Both the position numbers and the translations under genes were made by a program. Below, one piece after another: positions 27,651-37,868 of a DNA stretch of 64,000 nt (positions are counted from its first letter, which is position 1; each line of letters begins with the position of its first letter). Source of the DNA: Legionella lytica (GTDB taxonomy: Bacteria; Pseudomonadota; Gammaproteobacteria; Legionellales; Legionellaceae). The stretch spans positions 124,001-188,000 of the forward strand of contig NZ_CP071528.1 of NCBI RefSeq assembly GCF_023921225.1, in the 5' to 3' direction. The notes under the pieces are model-generated. The model was not told where the DNA came from. It was given only the letters and a program-made list of their open reading frames with translations, and made no database searches.

Positions 27651-30600
27651 ATGATTAAAATCTATTTTGAATATACGGTTATGGACATTATTAAAGGCTA
27701 TAAAATACTGGAAACACTTCATCAAAGCCCCAATACGGTACTTTACCGCGGGCTACGGCTTGTTGATAATTTTCCCGTTATGCTCAAATGCCCATACTCA
27801 GAGCATCCCTCTCTTCAAATTCTCGCCGACTTGCAACACGAATATTTTTTACTCAAGCAACTTAATATTCCAGGTATTATTAAGCCCTATGAACTCATTC
27901 AACAAGGTCATCTTACTGTTTTAGTTTTAGAAGATATCAAGGGTCAGACCTTAAAGAGTTTTTTACAAGAAAAACCATTGGCGCTGGATGCTTTCTTCAC
28001 AATTGCCTTACAGCTGGCCTACGCATTAGCTGAGTTACATAAACAGCATATTATTCATAAAGACATTAAGCCTGCTAATATCATTATTGAGCCTCATACC
28101 TTGTTAATCAAATTGGCAGATTTTAGTATTTCCTCACAGCTGCTTGAGGAAACACAAAGCTATAACAATCTTCATCTTTTGAAGGGCTCACTGGCATATA
28201 TATCGCCCGAACAAACGGGGCGAATGAACCGAAGTATTGACTATCGCACCGATTTTTATGCTCTGGGAGTAACTTTTTATGAAATGTTAGCGGGCCAGTT
28301 GCCATTTGATGCAACTGATGTTCTTGAGCTGGTGCATTGTCATCTTGCAAAAACTCCGATACCTCTATCATCGCTTCCTCTAAATATTCCTACTATGCTT
28401 AGCCAGATTATTATCAAACTAATGGCCAAAATGCCAGAAGAGCGTTATGCAAGTGCGCGAGGTCTGGCAGCGGATTTAACTGAATGTGCTATACAATGGC
28501 AATCAAAACAAACGATAGCTGAATTTTCCTTAGGTGCTATTGATATCAGCGATCAGCTCCAGAAAACACAAAAATTGTATGGACGTGAAAAACCAATTGC
28601 AGAGTTACTCGCTGCTTTTGAGCGGGTTAGTCAAGGGAAAAATGAAGTGGTTTTGGTGTCTGGTTATTCCGGGATTGGTAAAACCTCGCTAATTAAAGAA
28701 ATCTATAAACCACTGACCTGTCGTAAAGGATATTTTATTCAAGGTAAGTACGACCAATTACAGCAAAACAAACCTTATAGTGCACTTATTGATGCGTTGC
28801 AAAATCTGATTCGACAGGTATTGGCAGAACCTGAGCAAAAACTAAAAAACTTGAAACAGGCCTTACAGCAATCTATTGGTGATCAGGGGCATGCGCTGTT
28901 GGCTTTGATTCCTTCGATTAAACAACTGCTTGGCCCGCAATCATGTGTAAAAAATACCAGTGGTGAAGCTCAAAACCAACTGGCGTTTGCATTTCAGCAG
29001 TTTATACAGGTTTTTTGCCAGGCAGATCACCCGTTAGTGATCTTTTTAGATGATTTACAATGGGCAGACAATGCCTCCTTACAACTGCTGCAACATTTAT
29101 TAACGGATACAACGAATAGTTATTTTATGTTGATTGGCACTTATCGCGATAATGAAGTAGTTTTTGGTCATCCATTAATCGAATTTCAGAAAAAACTAAT
29201 GGCTAATTCAGTCATCCTAAATACTATTAAATTACCGCCATTGACATCTTTGCATCTACAACAACTACTTGCCGATATGCTGGGCTGTGGGCTTGCCCGG
29301 GCAAAATCTTTGGCTGAAATCCTGCAGATAAAAACCGAGGGAAACCCTTTTTTTATCCATGAGTTTCTCAAGACTTTACATCATAATCATCTGTTAACTT
29401 TCGATTATGAAAAAGGCCAATGGCAATGGGATATTATGGAAATCGAGCAGCAGCATATGACAGCAAATGTCGTAGATTTACTTATTAACAACATTCAACA
29501 GCTATCAGCGCCAGCGCAAGATAATCTTAAATTAGCCGCCTGTATCGGTATCCAGTTTGATTTACAGACATTATCGGTTATCAGCCAGCAATCTGTATCA
29601 CTCACGCTGAGCTTGTTGCAGGAAGCCTTACATGCCAACCTCATCCAGTTAGTATGCGGCAATTACAAGACTATCAATTTGATAGGGGACAACGGCACTG
29701 ATGCGCAGCTTTCACAAGATTCTATTATATTTCAGTTTAAACACGATCGTATTTTGCAAGCTGCTTATCAGCTTATAGTGCCTGAGCTTAGACGTGAATT
29801 GCATTTAAACATTGGTCGTTTATTACTAACCAATGCGGATAAGAATAGGGATGATGAAATCTATCTTGGTCAAATTGTACGTCATTTAAATGAAGCTTCG
29901 TCATTAATTACCAAGCCTGAAGAACGGTTGGAGCTCGCCGAATTTAATTTGCAAGTAGGTAAAAGAGCAAAAGCTGTTGCAGCCTATCAAGCTACAAAAA
30001 ATTATTTCAGTATCGCGGTTTCTCTATTACCAAAAGATGCTTGGGAGCATCATTATGATCTAACTTTTGCTTTACAGTGTGGCTTGGTTGAAAGTGAATT
30101 ATTAACTGATGATCATCAGTTTGTTAAACCGCAATTGGCAATACTCTTTAAGCACGCTAAAACCAAGCTTGATAAAATGCTGGTCTATCAGCTCGATATC
30201 ATACGGCTTAGCCTTGCGAATCGTTATAACGATGCATTACAACAGGGATTGGAGGTCTTACGCCTTTTTGGACTTAATCTTCCTCTATATCCTAAACCCT
30301 ACCATATTTTAACTGCATACATGTCTATCGAATGGCGATTGTATGGTAAAAAATTTACTAATTTGGATTTAACTCAGCAAGCCAGCAATGAATACAGTTT
30401 GTTGCAAAAAATTTTAAATCAGTTATATGCTTCCACCTATATCACTTCGAACAAAGAATTATTTGTTTTACTCATATTTCATGCTGTTAAACTATCATTA
30501 CGTCACGGATACACACCTGAAAGCTCATATTGTTTTGCAGCTTATGCATTTGTATTACTCCATGTATTTAAGCGCTATGACGCAAGTTTTAAGCACGTTG

Positions 30601-33452
30601 CACTTGCTTATCGGCTTGCTGAATATTACCCCGATCCATCTGTATTAGCTAAAGTGGAGTTTTGTATGGGACATTTTCTCCATTTTTGGAAATACCCACT
30701 CTCTCAATCATTGAATCATACCTTACATAGTTATCAATTAGCTCAACAATCAGGGGATTTAACGACTGCTGATTATAGTTTTATAAGTCATTTTTTAAAT
30801 CAATATGCTTTAAGTTACCCACTATCTGACCTTTCAACCACTCTCAGAGAAGTGTTAAAGAAACGTGGCCCGAATGACTATTTCTATCCAGTCTGGATTT
30901 TATTGAACTATTCAGTAATAAACTTGCAGCATTCGTCAATAAATAAAAATTTTGATCAAGAAATAGTACATTCATTCCAATCTATTACTGAATGCAAAAC
31001 TCAGCATGAACAGGCTTGCTTTTACTTTTGCGCTATAAAACTCGCTTATTTGACTGGGAAATTTTCTTTAGCAGTGGAAATGGGGCTAGGTGCAGAGGTA
31101 TTTGCAGATTCAGCTATAGGAACCATCACGTATGTCGAAGGACAATTATATTATGCTTTGAGTTTAGCTGCGAGCTACAAAACAGTTCCCATCAATGAGC
31201 AACGCCGTTACAAAAAGAAGCTTCTTGCTATTCAAAAGCTCTTTAAGCGTTGGTCAGGATGGTGTGCTATCAATTTTGAACCGTATTATTTAATGCTTAG
31301 TGCAGAAATCTTTGCTATCCAAGAAAATTATCGCAAGGCCAGTGATTTGTACGACCAAGCGGCTCAACTTGCATTGGATAATAATTCACCTCAGCTTACT
31401 GGCGTTATTAATGAGTGTGCTGCACGCTTTTACTTACAGGAAAATAAACCGCACCTAGCAAAACACTATTTTCGTGAAGCGCATTATGGGTATGAGCGTT
31501 GGGGCGCACTCGCACTTTGTCAGCGTTTAAAACAACAGTATCCCCAATCATTTTATGAGTATGAAAGTCCTAAAACATCCTTACAGCAAAAGACCCTGGC
31601 TAACACACAAACATCAATCTCAAGCAGTGATCTTTCCATAGACTTTATGGCGATTCTCAAGTTAACTCAAACGATTGCCAGTGAAATGCAGTTCGATAAG
31701 TTATTAAAAAAACTACTGCAAATTGTGCTTGAAAATGCTGGTGCGCAACGCAGTGTACTTGTCATAAAGAAAGACAACTCCTGGCTTATCGAAGCGGAGG
31801 GAACTATAGAGCAACAACGCATTTGGTTGGCAGATGCAAAGAGTATAGAGACACGCTCAGATTTACCACTCACAGTTATTAACTATGTGCAACGCACCAA
31901 CGAAGCAGTGTTAATCCAGGATGTCGCTAACGACATTCAATTTTTAGACCCTTATTTGCAGCAGTCTAAATCTAAATCAATATTAATAATTCCTTTCTTC
32001 TATCAAGGCCAATTAAGACGTATTCTCTATCTTGAAAATAATATGCTTAAGCACTCTTTTACTCCTCAACACTTACAAGACCTTACGATCTTGGTGTCCC
32101 AGGCCGCTATTTCATTAGAAAATGCTTACCTTTATTATCAAGTAACCCATGATCCTTTGACGGGTTTTGGCAATCGTAATCTGCTCTTTCAAATTTTTCA
32201 GCAAAGTGCTTCGCGTTTATCACGGGAAGCCAAACAATTAGCCATAATTTTCCTTGATTTGGATAATTTTAAAACTATTAACGATACAATGGGTCATGAA
32301 GTCGGTGATAAATTACTTATCTATTTTTCAGAACAGATTAAAATGTGTCTGCGCGCTGGCGATTTGCCAGTGCGCCTGGGAGGCGATGAGTTTGTGGTTT
32401 TATTGGATAGCCTTGATGAAAGCGTGCAGGTAAAGGCCATCATAGATAAAATTTATCAGAAACTTGCAGCCCCAGTTATGATACAAGGTCACACTATCCA
32501 TATTTCAGCCAGTGCTGGCATCAGTTTATTCCCAAAAGATGCTATGGATATTCAGGGGCTTTTAAGGCAAGCAGATACGGCTCTATATCGGGCTAAAGAA
32601 CTGGGCAAAAACCAGTATCAGTTTTATTCAGTGGAATTAACACAACACATTCAGCAAAACCATCATCTTGAAACGGAATTCGAAAATGCATTGGCGAATC
32701 AGGAATTTTGTTTATTTTATCAGCCAATCTTTGATTTAGTAAGCGAGCGTATTGTAAGTCTTGAAGTATTATTGCGCTGGCAACATCCAACAAAGGGATT
32801 ATTAGAGGCAAAGCAGTTTATTCAATTGCTCGAAAAAACACCGTTCATGCTCCCCGTAGGTGAATGGGTATTGCGCACAGCCTGTCAGCAACTGAAGAGC
32901 TGGCAAAATAAAAATTTACCAAGGGTGCCTATAGCGGTTAATCTTTCAGCATTGCAACTTGAAAGCCAATTCATGAGCCAATTAGTAGCCGACATTCTAG
33001 CAGAAACTCAACTAGAACCAGCTTATTTAGAGCTTGAGTTAACTGAATCTATTCTTATCGAATCAGCAAATATTATAAAAGAAATGGAGGCGTTAAAAAA
33101 TTTAGGCATTAATTTAATCATTGATGACTTTGGCAAAGGCTATTCCTGTTTGGCTTATTTGACACGTTTGCCCCTTAGTAAATTAAAAATTGACCAATCT
33201 TTTATTAATAAACATCAGTTGGAACAGCAAGATAAGATTATTTTAGAAGCCATCATAGAATTAGCTCACCGTTTACAGCTGCAAGTGATTGCTGAGGGGG
33301 TTGAGGCGATTTCGCAAGTGGATTTATTGCGCACCCAGCAAGTTGATGCAGTGCAGGGTTATTATTTTAGTCCTCCCTTATCTGTAACTGATTGTGAACA
33401 TTTATTAAATGGCGAGAAAGGCGATGGAAAATTGGCTCTATCCCAACAATAG
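27651..33452 (+). CDS. Ser/Thr kinase-AAA ATPase-GAF-GGDEF-EAL giant signalling protein
   Basis: 1933 residues from ATG 27651 (AAGGA just upstream); ATG 27681 is also possible. Order: Ser/Thr kinase with HKDIKPAN (H136-K-D138) and activation segment ADFSISS; a large STAND-type ATPase with Walker A GYSGIGKTS (338-346) and Walker B VIFLDDLQWAD; about 500 residues of helical TPR-like repeats; GAF domain near 1335-1490; GGDEF with intact RLGGDEF (1577-1581) and inhibitory site R1568-A-G-D1571; EAL with E1705-V-L-L-R, DDFGKGYS (D1825, D1826) and the EGVE and QGYYFS motifs. Both c-di-GMP synthesis and breakdown residues are kept. It resembles COG3899 kinases of other bacteria with a c-di-GMP output added. 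Confidence 0.92.
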   Translation: MIKIYFEYTVMDIIKGYKILETLHQSPNTVLYRGLRLVDNFPVMLKCPYSEHPSLQILADLQHEYFLLKQLNIPGIIKPYELIQQGHLTVLVLEDIKGQTLKSFLQEKPLALDAFFTIALQLAYALAELHKQHIIHKDIKPANIIIEPHTLLIKLADFSISSQLLEETQSYNNLHLLKGSLAYISPEQTGRMNRSIDYRTDFYALGVTFYEMLAGQLPFDATDVLELVHCHLAKTPIPLSSLPLNIPTMLSQIIIKLMAKMPEERYASARGLAADLTECAIQWQSKQTIAEFSLGAIDISDQLQKTQKLYGREKPIAELLAAFERVSQGKNEVVLVSGYSGIGKTSLIKEIYKPLTCRKGYFIQGKYDQLQQNKPYSALIDALQNLIRQVLAEPEQKLKNLKQALQQSIGDQGHALLALIPSIKQLLGPQSCVKNTSGEAQNQLAFAFQQFIQVFCQADHPLVIFLDDLQWADNASLQLLQHLLTDTTNSYFMLIGTYRDNEVVFGHPLIEFQKKLMANSVILNTIKLPPLTSLHLQQLLADMLGCGLARAKSLAEILQIKTEGNPFFIHEFLKTLHHNHLLTFDYEKGQWQWDIMEIEQQHMTANVVDLLINNIQQLSAPAQDNLKLAACIGIQFDLQTLSVISQQSVSLTLSLLQEALHANLIQLVCGNYKTINLIGDNGTDAQLSQDSIIFQFKHDRILQAAYQLIVPELRRELHLNIGRLLLTNADKNRDDEIYLGQIVRHLNEASSLITKPEERLELAEFNLQVGKRAKAVAAYQATKNYFSIAVSLLPKDAWEHHYDLTFALQCGLVESELLTDDHQFVKPQLAILFKHAKTKLDKMLVYQLDIIRLSLANRYNDALQQGLEVLRLFGLNLPLYPKPYHILTAYMSIEWRLYGKKFTNLDLTQQASNEYSLLQKILNQLYASTYITSNKELFVLLIFHAVKLSLRHGYTPESSYCFAAYAFVLLHVFKRYDASFKHVALAYRLAEYYPDPSVLAKVEFCMGHFLHFWKYPLSQSLNHTLHSYQLAQQSGDLTTADYSFISHFLNQYALSYPLSDLSTTLREVLKKRGPNDYFYPVWILLNYSVINLQHSSINKNFDQEIVHSFQSITECKTQHEQACFYFCAIKLAYLTGKFSLAVEMGLGAEVFADSAIGTITYVEGQLYYALSLAASYKTVPINEQRRYKKKLLAIQKLFKRWSGWCAINFEPYYLMLSAEIFAIQENYRKASDLYDQAAQLALDNNSPQLTGVINECAARFYLQENKPHLAKHYFREAHYGYERWGALALCQRLKQQYPQSFYEYESPKTSLQQKTLANTQTSISSSDLSIDFMAILKLTQTIASEMQFDKLLKKLLQIVLENAGAQRSVLVIKKDNSWLIEAEGTIEQQRIWLADAKSIETRSDLPLTVINYVQRTNEAVLIQDVANDIQFLDPYLQQSKSKSILIIPFFYQGQLRRILYLENNMLKHSFTPQHLQDLTILVSQAAISLENAYLYYQVTHDPLTGFGNRNLLFQIFQQSASRLSREAKQLAIIFLDLDNFKTINDTMGHEVGDKLLIYFSEQIKMCLRAGDLPVRLGGDEFVVLLDSLDESVQVKAIIDKIYQKLAAPVMIQGHTIHISASAGISLFPKDAMDIQGLLRQADTALYRAKELGKNQYQFYSVELTQHIQQNHHLETEFENALANQEFCLFYQPIFDLVSERIVSLEVLLRWQHPTKGLLEAKQFIQLLEKTPFMLPVGEWVLRTACQQLKSWQNKNLPRVPIAVNLSALQLESQFMSQLVADILAETQLEPAYLELELTESILIESANIIKEMEALKNLGINLIIDDFGKGYSCLAYLTRLPLSKLKIDQSFINKHQLEQQDKIILEAIIELAHRLQLQVIAEGVEAISQVDLLRTQQVDAVQGYYFSPPLSVTDCEHLLNGEKGDGKLALSQQ

Positions 33453-33468
33453 CTGATCATTAAACTAC

Positions 33469-33490
33469 CTTTTTCACGCTGAAAAGTTTT
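33469..33490 (+). terminator. Probable rho-independent terminator
   Basis: CTTTTTCA-CGC-TGAAAAG forms a short stem with one bulge and is followed by TTTT, 17 bases after the stop of the giant signalling gene. The stem is AT-rich, so strength is doubtful. Confidence 0.4.
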
Positions 33491-33569
33491 CGCTGAATAA
33501 ACTCACTTAAGAAAGCCATCATTTTTTAATGCTAAAATATCTTATATTTATACAAACCTATGGGATGTT

Positions 33570-34322
33570 ATGCCTCGTTTCAAATTTTTCACGCCAAATC
33601 AAACTCATGTAATTGAGCTTTATAGTAGTGGCGATAAATATATAGAACAAGTTGAACATGAAATAATTTCAGGCTCGGACGCTGGGCCACTTTTGACAGA
33701 AATTTTTGGGCAAAATGTTAGATTTGTCTATGTTCCCGATGGGGAAAAATTTAATGGGCTTTTAAATGAGGCAAAGAAAAGAGAGCATACCCAATCAATA
33801 ATAAATCTCTATGAGCCTGAGAATACCAAATATTTATTAGATCGGATCAATCCCGGTGATTCGATCCTGATTAATGCTCAAGGAGATATTCATAATAAAT
33901 TAATCGCGGGATATGATGCTGAAGAACTAATAGATATCCTTGAAAATGATTTAGAATTAGAAAAAATCCCATTGAATAATTTAGATATAGATTCTTGCAA
34001 GATGGGCCGAGTTAAAAGCTATCGAGAGGAGTTAAAAGCTCAGCTAAAGAATTTTCAAACAATTACAACTTATACGGATTTATGTACAGCATCCAAACGT
34101 GACAATGTACCTCGTAGAATGTGGATAGAAGAAGATGGCGAGGAGCATCTTTTTTATGACGAAAGTGAATTAAATAAAAAAGGAACTCGCATTATTGAAT
34201 ATACTGATGTTTATAAGAATCTAATGACAAATATTTGGAAGGCAAATCCTTATAACCTCCATGAACTTGATCTATCCGAGAATATTGGTATTTCAGTATC
34301 AGCCTCATTCACCACCCTTTGA
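33570..34322 (+). CDS. Caspase-fold peptidase candidate, similar to MARTX cysteine protease domain (C80)
   Basis: 250 residues, cytosolic, with no signal peptide. The middle reads INAQGDIHNKLIAGYDAEEL then a helix and LDIDSCKMG. This follows the MARTX/clan CD pattern in which a His loop is followed by R/K-L-S/A-G-Y-x-A-D/E-E-L and then strand-x-x-C. H108 and C143 would be the catalytic pair. MARTX and glucosyltransferase toxins use this domain for inositol-phosphate-triggered self-cleavage in host cells; here it stands as a separate protein. A Lys/Arg-rich region after the Cys could bind a polyanion. Family assignment rests on motif reading only. A host-targeted effector is likely, not shown. 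Confidence 0.6.
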   Translation: MPRFKFFTPNQTHVIELYSSGDKYIEQVEHEIISGSDAGPLLTEIFGQNVRFVYVPDGEKFNGLLNEAKKREHTQSIINLYEPENTKYLLDRINPGDSILINAQGDIHNKLIAGYDAEELIDILENDLELEKIPLNNLDIDSCKMGRVKSYREELKAQLKNFQTITTYTDLCTASKRDNVPRRMWIEEDGEEHLFYDESELNKKGTRIIEYTDVYKNLMTNIWKANPYNLHELDLSENIGISVSASFTTL

Positions 34323-34408
34323 TTTTATAAAAGAGAAAATCCAAGGATGGATATCTTTATGGAACATCGCTACATGTTCGTTTAAATACTTTAAAGGCGT
34401 TAATTAAT

Positions 34409-35671
34409 CTACTTATGATTCATTGTCTCAGTAGGTTTTAAATAAACCATACATAAAATTCCTGCAAACAATGCAATAATGCAGCAAAAAACAATGGGTA
34501 AAATAAGTGATACAACAATTAAAAAACTACCCGCAATGCAGATAATAGCATCACCTAAAGTACGCAAACTTACTTGCGTGCCCATGACTTCTCCTTGAAT
34601 GGCAGTATGCGACATATTTGATATATGAATCGTCATCGTCGTCGTAACACTGGTGATACTAAGACCAATGAGCGTGAAGAATAAAAACATTGGTATTGGA
34701 TATTGAAACATAATCATGGCTGCAAAAATTAATGCCGTAACCAGCATCGCGCCAATAAGAGCTTGATGAATAGGCATGCGTTTTGCAAGTTGGTGTGGAA
34801 GCCATGAAGCACCTAGGGCTAAAGCTGCGGACAATGCCCCATTATAAAGTGCAATCATTCCTGGAGACATAGACCATTGACCCGCCAGATAAACTGGGCC
34901 AAACTCATAAAACATATCTACCGCAAAGGTAAACAGTGTGCTGATGATTAGTAAAGACTTCAAATGGGGATGATTCTGAAATAAGAGTTTAAATTGACGG
35001 ATAATATTGAGCTGGCTCGCAATGGACTCTTTTTCCACTTTACGTAAAGCTTTATGTTCTGGCAACTTCCACCACGCAAGTCCCAATGCCATAACCGAAG
35101 CTATTCCAGCGCATGTAAAAGGAAAAGACCATGAAAACCAGGGAACAATATTTGAATTAGATAATAACCCACCAATAATTGGCCCAATGATATAACCAAT
35201 ACCGGCCATGGTATTGAGACGACCAAAACTAACAAACTTATTAATGGTCGTCAGTTCCGCTGCTAATGCTCTGGCCACTGCGAAAGTTCCTTCCATAAAA
35301 CCGGTTAAAAAGCGGCTAAATAATAATAACCAAAAGGAATGTGTCCAAAAGGCAATAACGGTCAATAAATATCCTAATATACTACCGAGCAAGCTGATAA
35401 TCAGTATTTTTTTACGACCATACAAATCAGAATTTCTCCCAAGAATAGGGGCGCCGATAAATTGTCCTAAGGGGAAAATAGCAAGGGTTAATCCCAGCCA
35501 AATACGCCTACTGGTTTCACTCCATTGTGGCGAGATAATTAACTGGTCTGTAGATTGTAGAAACAAAGGTGGAAAAATTGGATATGCAATGGATGAACCA
35601 AGAAAACTAATGAAGACAATTAGTAAAATAATCCAGAGTTGTTTTTTTTCTTTTATGACTTGCATATGCAT
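34409..35671 (-). CDS. Major facilitator superfamily transporter
   Basis: 420 residues with twelve hydrophobic helices. The loop between helices 2 and 3 has the MFS motif A in GRNSDLYGRKKILIIS, and TMAGIGYIIGPIIGGLLS is a drug:H+ antiporter-type helix 5 motif (motif C). It is probably an inner-membrane efflux or nutrient transporter driven by protons. In Legionella many such paralogs exist. The substrate cannot be read. Starts at 35671 or 35665. A 405-base gap separates it from the next gene. Confidence 0.88.
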   Translation of the reverse strand: MHMQVIKEKKQLWIILLIVFISFLGSSIAYPIFPPLFLQSTDQLIISPQWSETSRRIWLGLTLAIFPLGQFIGAPILGRNSDLYGRKKILIISLLGSILGYLLTVIAFWTHSFWLLLFSRFLTGFMEGTFAVARALAAELTTINKFVSFGRLNTMAGIGYIIGPIIGGLLSNSNIVPWFSWSFPFTCAGIASVMALGLAWWKLPEHKALRKVEKESIASQLNIIRQFKLLFQNHPHLKSLLIISTLFTFAVDMFYEFGPVYLAGQWSMSPGMIALYNGALSAALALGASWLPHQLAKRMPIHQALIGAMLVTALIFAAMIMFQYPIPMFLFFTLIGLSITSVTTTMTIHISNMSHTAIQGEVMGTQVSLRTLGDAIICIAGSFLIVVSLILPIVFCCIIALFAGILCMVYLKPTETMNHK

Positions 35672-36076
35672 ATTTTTTTTTGGCCTTCGAGGTGCTATTT
35701 ATCAAGATACTATTAAGCATAGGCTCTAGAATAAAAATGAAAAATCTTTTTTCAAAATATAGTTGAATTACGCCCATAGAAGAACAAATGTCTTCAGAAA
35801 ATATCTCTATATCTTATGCATATCTCTTACGATATAGACTGGCTTTACATTTTTATGTTTCGTGATTTTTCGCCAACCCCAGAGACACTACCATTAAGTT
35901 AAAGAAATTTTCCAATGATTTGCAGGTTGGCCAAGTGTTTTGCACTCTGGGCTCAACCTACAAGTCATCGTAGGGCTAAGACGAAACCCTATATAAAATG
36001 GATCGACTGGTTCAATTTCAGACAGGAATCGTCCCGGACCGTCCTCTGGCCACTAGAGTCTGAATTGGTAATTAAA
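35672..36076. other. Gene-free stretch
   Basis: Open frames here are short, lack ribosome sites and do not resemble any family. I see no hairpin with a T-run and no copy of the dispersed repeat. Upstream region of the MFS gene (minus strand) presumably contains its promoter. Confidence 0.4.
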
Positions 36077-37093
36077 TCAAATGGTTATTGGTGGAAACAA
36101 TGAGGTAATACTTTTTTGTTGCAAATCCAGAATCAATTTACCATTTTCAATTGGTTTCTGTTCTTTAAATAAGCCATAGGCGGTTAAAGTTGCTGCACTT
36201 GCTCCAAGAGTCGCACTTACCCCAACTACAGAACAAGCGGCTGCATCAGCGCCAACCAATGCCGTAATGAATGCACCGGGACCTGCCCATGCGCCTAATG
36301 CAAAACCAACGGTAAAACCAAGTATCGTAGCAAGAACGGTCACTACCGCAGCCGCTACAATCGTTAAGAGGGCGATCGATGCATCTGAATAACCACCATT
36401 TAAAATAGATTGGCATTTTTTTTGAAACAATTTTATTGCCTCTTGCTTGCGTTCGTTATTTGACTTTTCACTAACATCAGTTGAAAACAAAATACGTTCT
36501 AGCTGAGTAATCTCTTGTGTTATTGCATCAGACTTCTCTTTTGGCAATAGGTTCATTTGCAATAATAGATTACTCACCGCATCATCCCATTGTTGTTTTA
36601 ATGATGGAATATTGCACGCATCAGCAATACCTTGAAGAAGCTCATCAATATAAAGTCCTTCTTTTGCTGAAGTAATAAAGATTTGTTTATTTAAATTTAA
36701 TTGCTGAAATTCGTGAATATGTGCTTCTGAATGGTCCGATTGAGTTCCTACTAAAAGCAGTGGGGCGCGAGCGTTATCAATAGAAAACTCGTTAATTTTT
36801 TTCTGAATTTGTTCTTGATCAATTTCTTGCGTTAAATCAATACATAATAATGCTACATCTGCTTTAGCAGCATAGCTTAGGATATCCACATCACGGCAAA
36901 ATCGCGCAGCCCCACTCAACTCCCAGATACACAATTGGTGATTATTATCAATATTTTTTACACCATAATTAGTTCCTAAAGTAGATTGATGCTGAGCAAT
37001 AAATCTATATTCATTACTAAAAACCATCCGTCTAAATAGTTCTGATTTCCCTGAGCCTTCTGCCCCAAATAAAATAACCTTATATTGCTTCAT
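36077..37093 (-). CDS. Ras/Rab-like small GTPase with C-terminal membrane hairpins
   Basis: 338 residues, AAGGAAA spaced well before the ATG. Residues 1-160 are a Ras-superfamily G domain: P-loop GAEGSGKS (10-17), a switch I Thr in STLGTNYG, a Rab-like W-E-L-S-G-A-A (57-63) in place of WDTAGQE, G4 GTQSD (116-120) in place of NKxD, and G5 TSAKEG (141-146). Loss of the Gln after the switch II Gly predicts slow hydrolysis. Residues 165-235 are helical. Residues 240-309 are a run of small hydrophobic residues forming two or three membrane helices. Rab-like proteins are known in Legionella; this one replaces lipidation with membrane segments. Probably acts on host vesicles if secreted. Confidence 0.82.
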   Translation of the reverse strand: MKQYKVILFGAEGSGKSELFRRMVFSNEYRFIAQHQSTLGTNYGVKNIDNNHQLCIWELSGAARFCRDVDILSYAAKADVALLCIDLTQEIDQEQIQKKINEFSIDNARAPLLLVGTQSDHSEAHIHEFQQLNLNKQIFITSAKEGLYIDELLQGIADACNIPSLKQQWDDAVSNLLLQMNLLPKEKSDAITQEITQLERILFSTDVSEKSNNERKQEAIKLFQKKCQSILNGGYSDASIALLTIVAAAVVTVLATILGFTVGFALGAWAGPGAFITALVGADAAACSVVGVSATLGASAATLTAYGLFKEQKPIENGKLILDLQQKSITSLFPPITI

Positions 37094-37633
37094 ATAATTT
37101 CCTTATTAAGGTACTGGCAAGCACAATACATGAAACAAAAATAGATAAAGAACCATATCAAAATAATGCCATGGTTTTATCTGTAAAAGAACTTACCTTG
37201 TAAAATGCGATATATTAAGGGATCACCGCTGATTTACTAGAGGTAGAGACAACTTATTAATAAATTCATTAATTTCAATGCCCGTTTAGGCTTCTTCATT
37301 AACGGGAAAGGGCCAGGAGTCTCTTCGCAGTCTCTGCTGACGATGCCGTTTTTAAGCTATACAACAAAGCCATTTTAATGCATTCGTTGCATTAGGAGCT
37401 TGGAGCTTTCGACCCCAGGTTAATCAAACGCATTGATTTGCCAAATAACGCTTTGGGTATAAATCTTATGTTCAGCCTTAAAGAGAACTCTTCTTCTTAA
37501 AATACCAAAATTCATTATTAAAATTTTTTTGGGTGAGATGGGCAACTATTTACTACTTAAAGGCTAAAGGGTACTCCCTAACCACTTGAATAGATTCGGT
37601 TTTAAATTTACTTACCCCAAGATAGAGTTTGTA

Positions 37634-37862
37634 TTAAAATTAAAACTGCTTTTAATTACTTTTGTAGTATTTATTGCAGATATGATTTGCTTAGGCTCTT
37701 ATTTCTAAGAGCCTCTATTTTCAAGACTATCGCCCCTGGTTAAACCTTGTAGTCGACCAATTAAAACCTATTTGGTGGACGCCGCTTATAGGGTATCTTT
37801 TGTTTGCTTTAAGTGTTGTCGAATTTATAATTACACTGGCTCATATTCACATCCGACTGGCG
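37634..37862 (+). pseudogene. Frameshifted DUF2177 gene remnant
   Basis: One frame reads LKLLLITFVVFIADMICLGS and then stops; the next frame continues DYRPWLNLVVDQLKPIWWTP and YLLFALSVVEFIITLA. Together they match the start of DUF2177 membrane proteins (F-x-x-D-x-x-W-L and P-I-W-W). It is paralogous to the intact gene at 43438. The remainder of the 775-base gap 37094-37868 shows no gene I can recognise; minus-strand frames near 37320-37480 are broken. Confidence 0.7.
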
Positions 37863-37868
37863 AGATTT

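Noticed and set aside
35915..36103. 62-codon plus-strand ORF between the MFS and GTPase genes
   Set aside because: Overlaps the end of the GTPase gene on the other strand, biased composition, no start signal.
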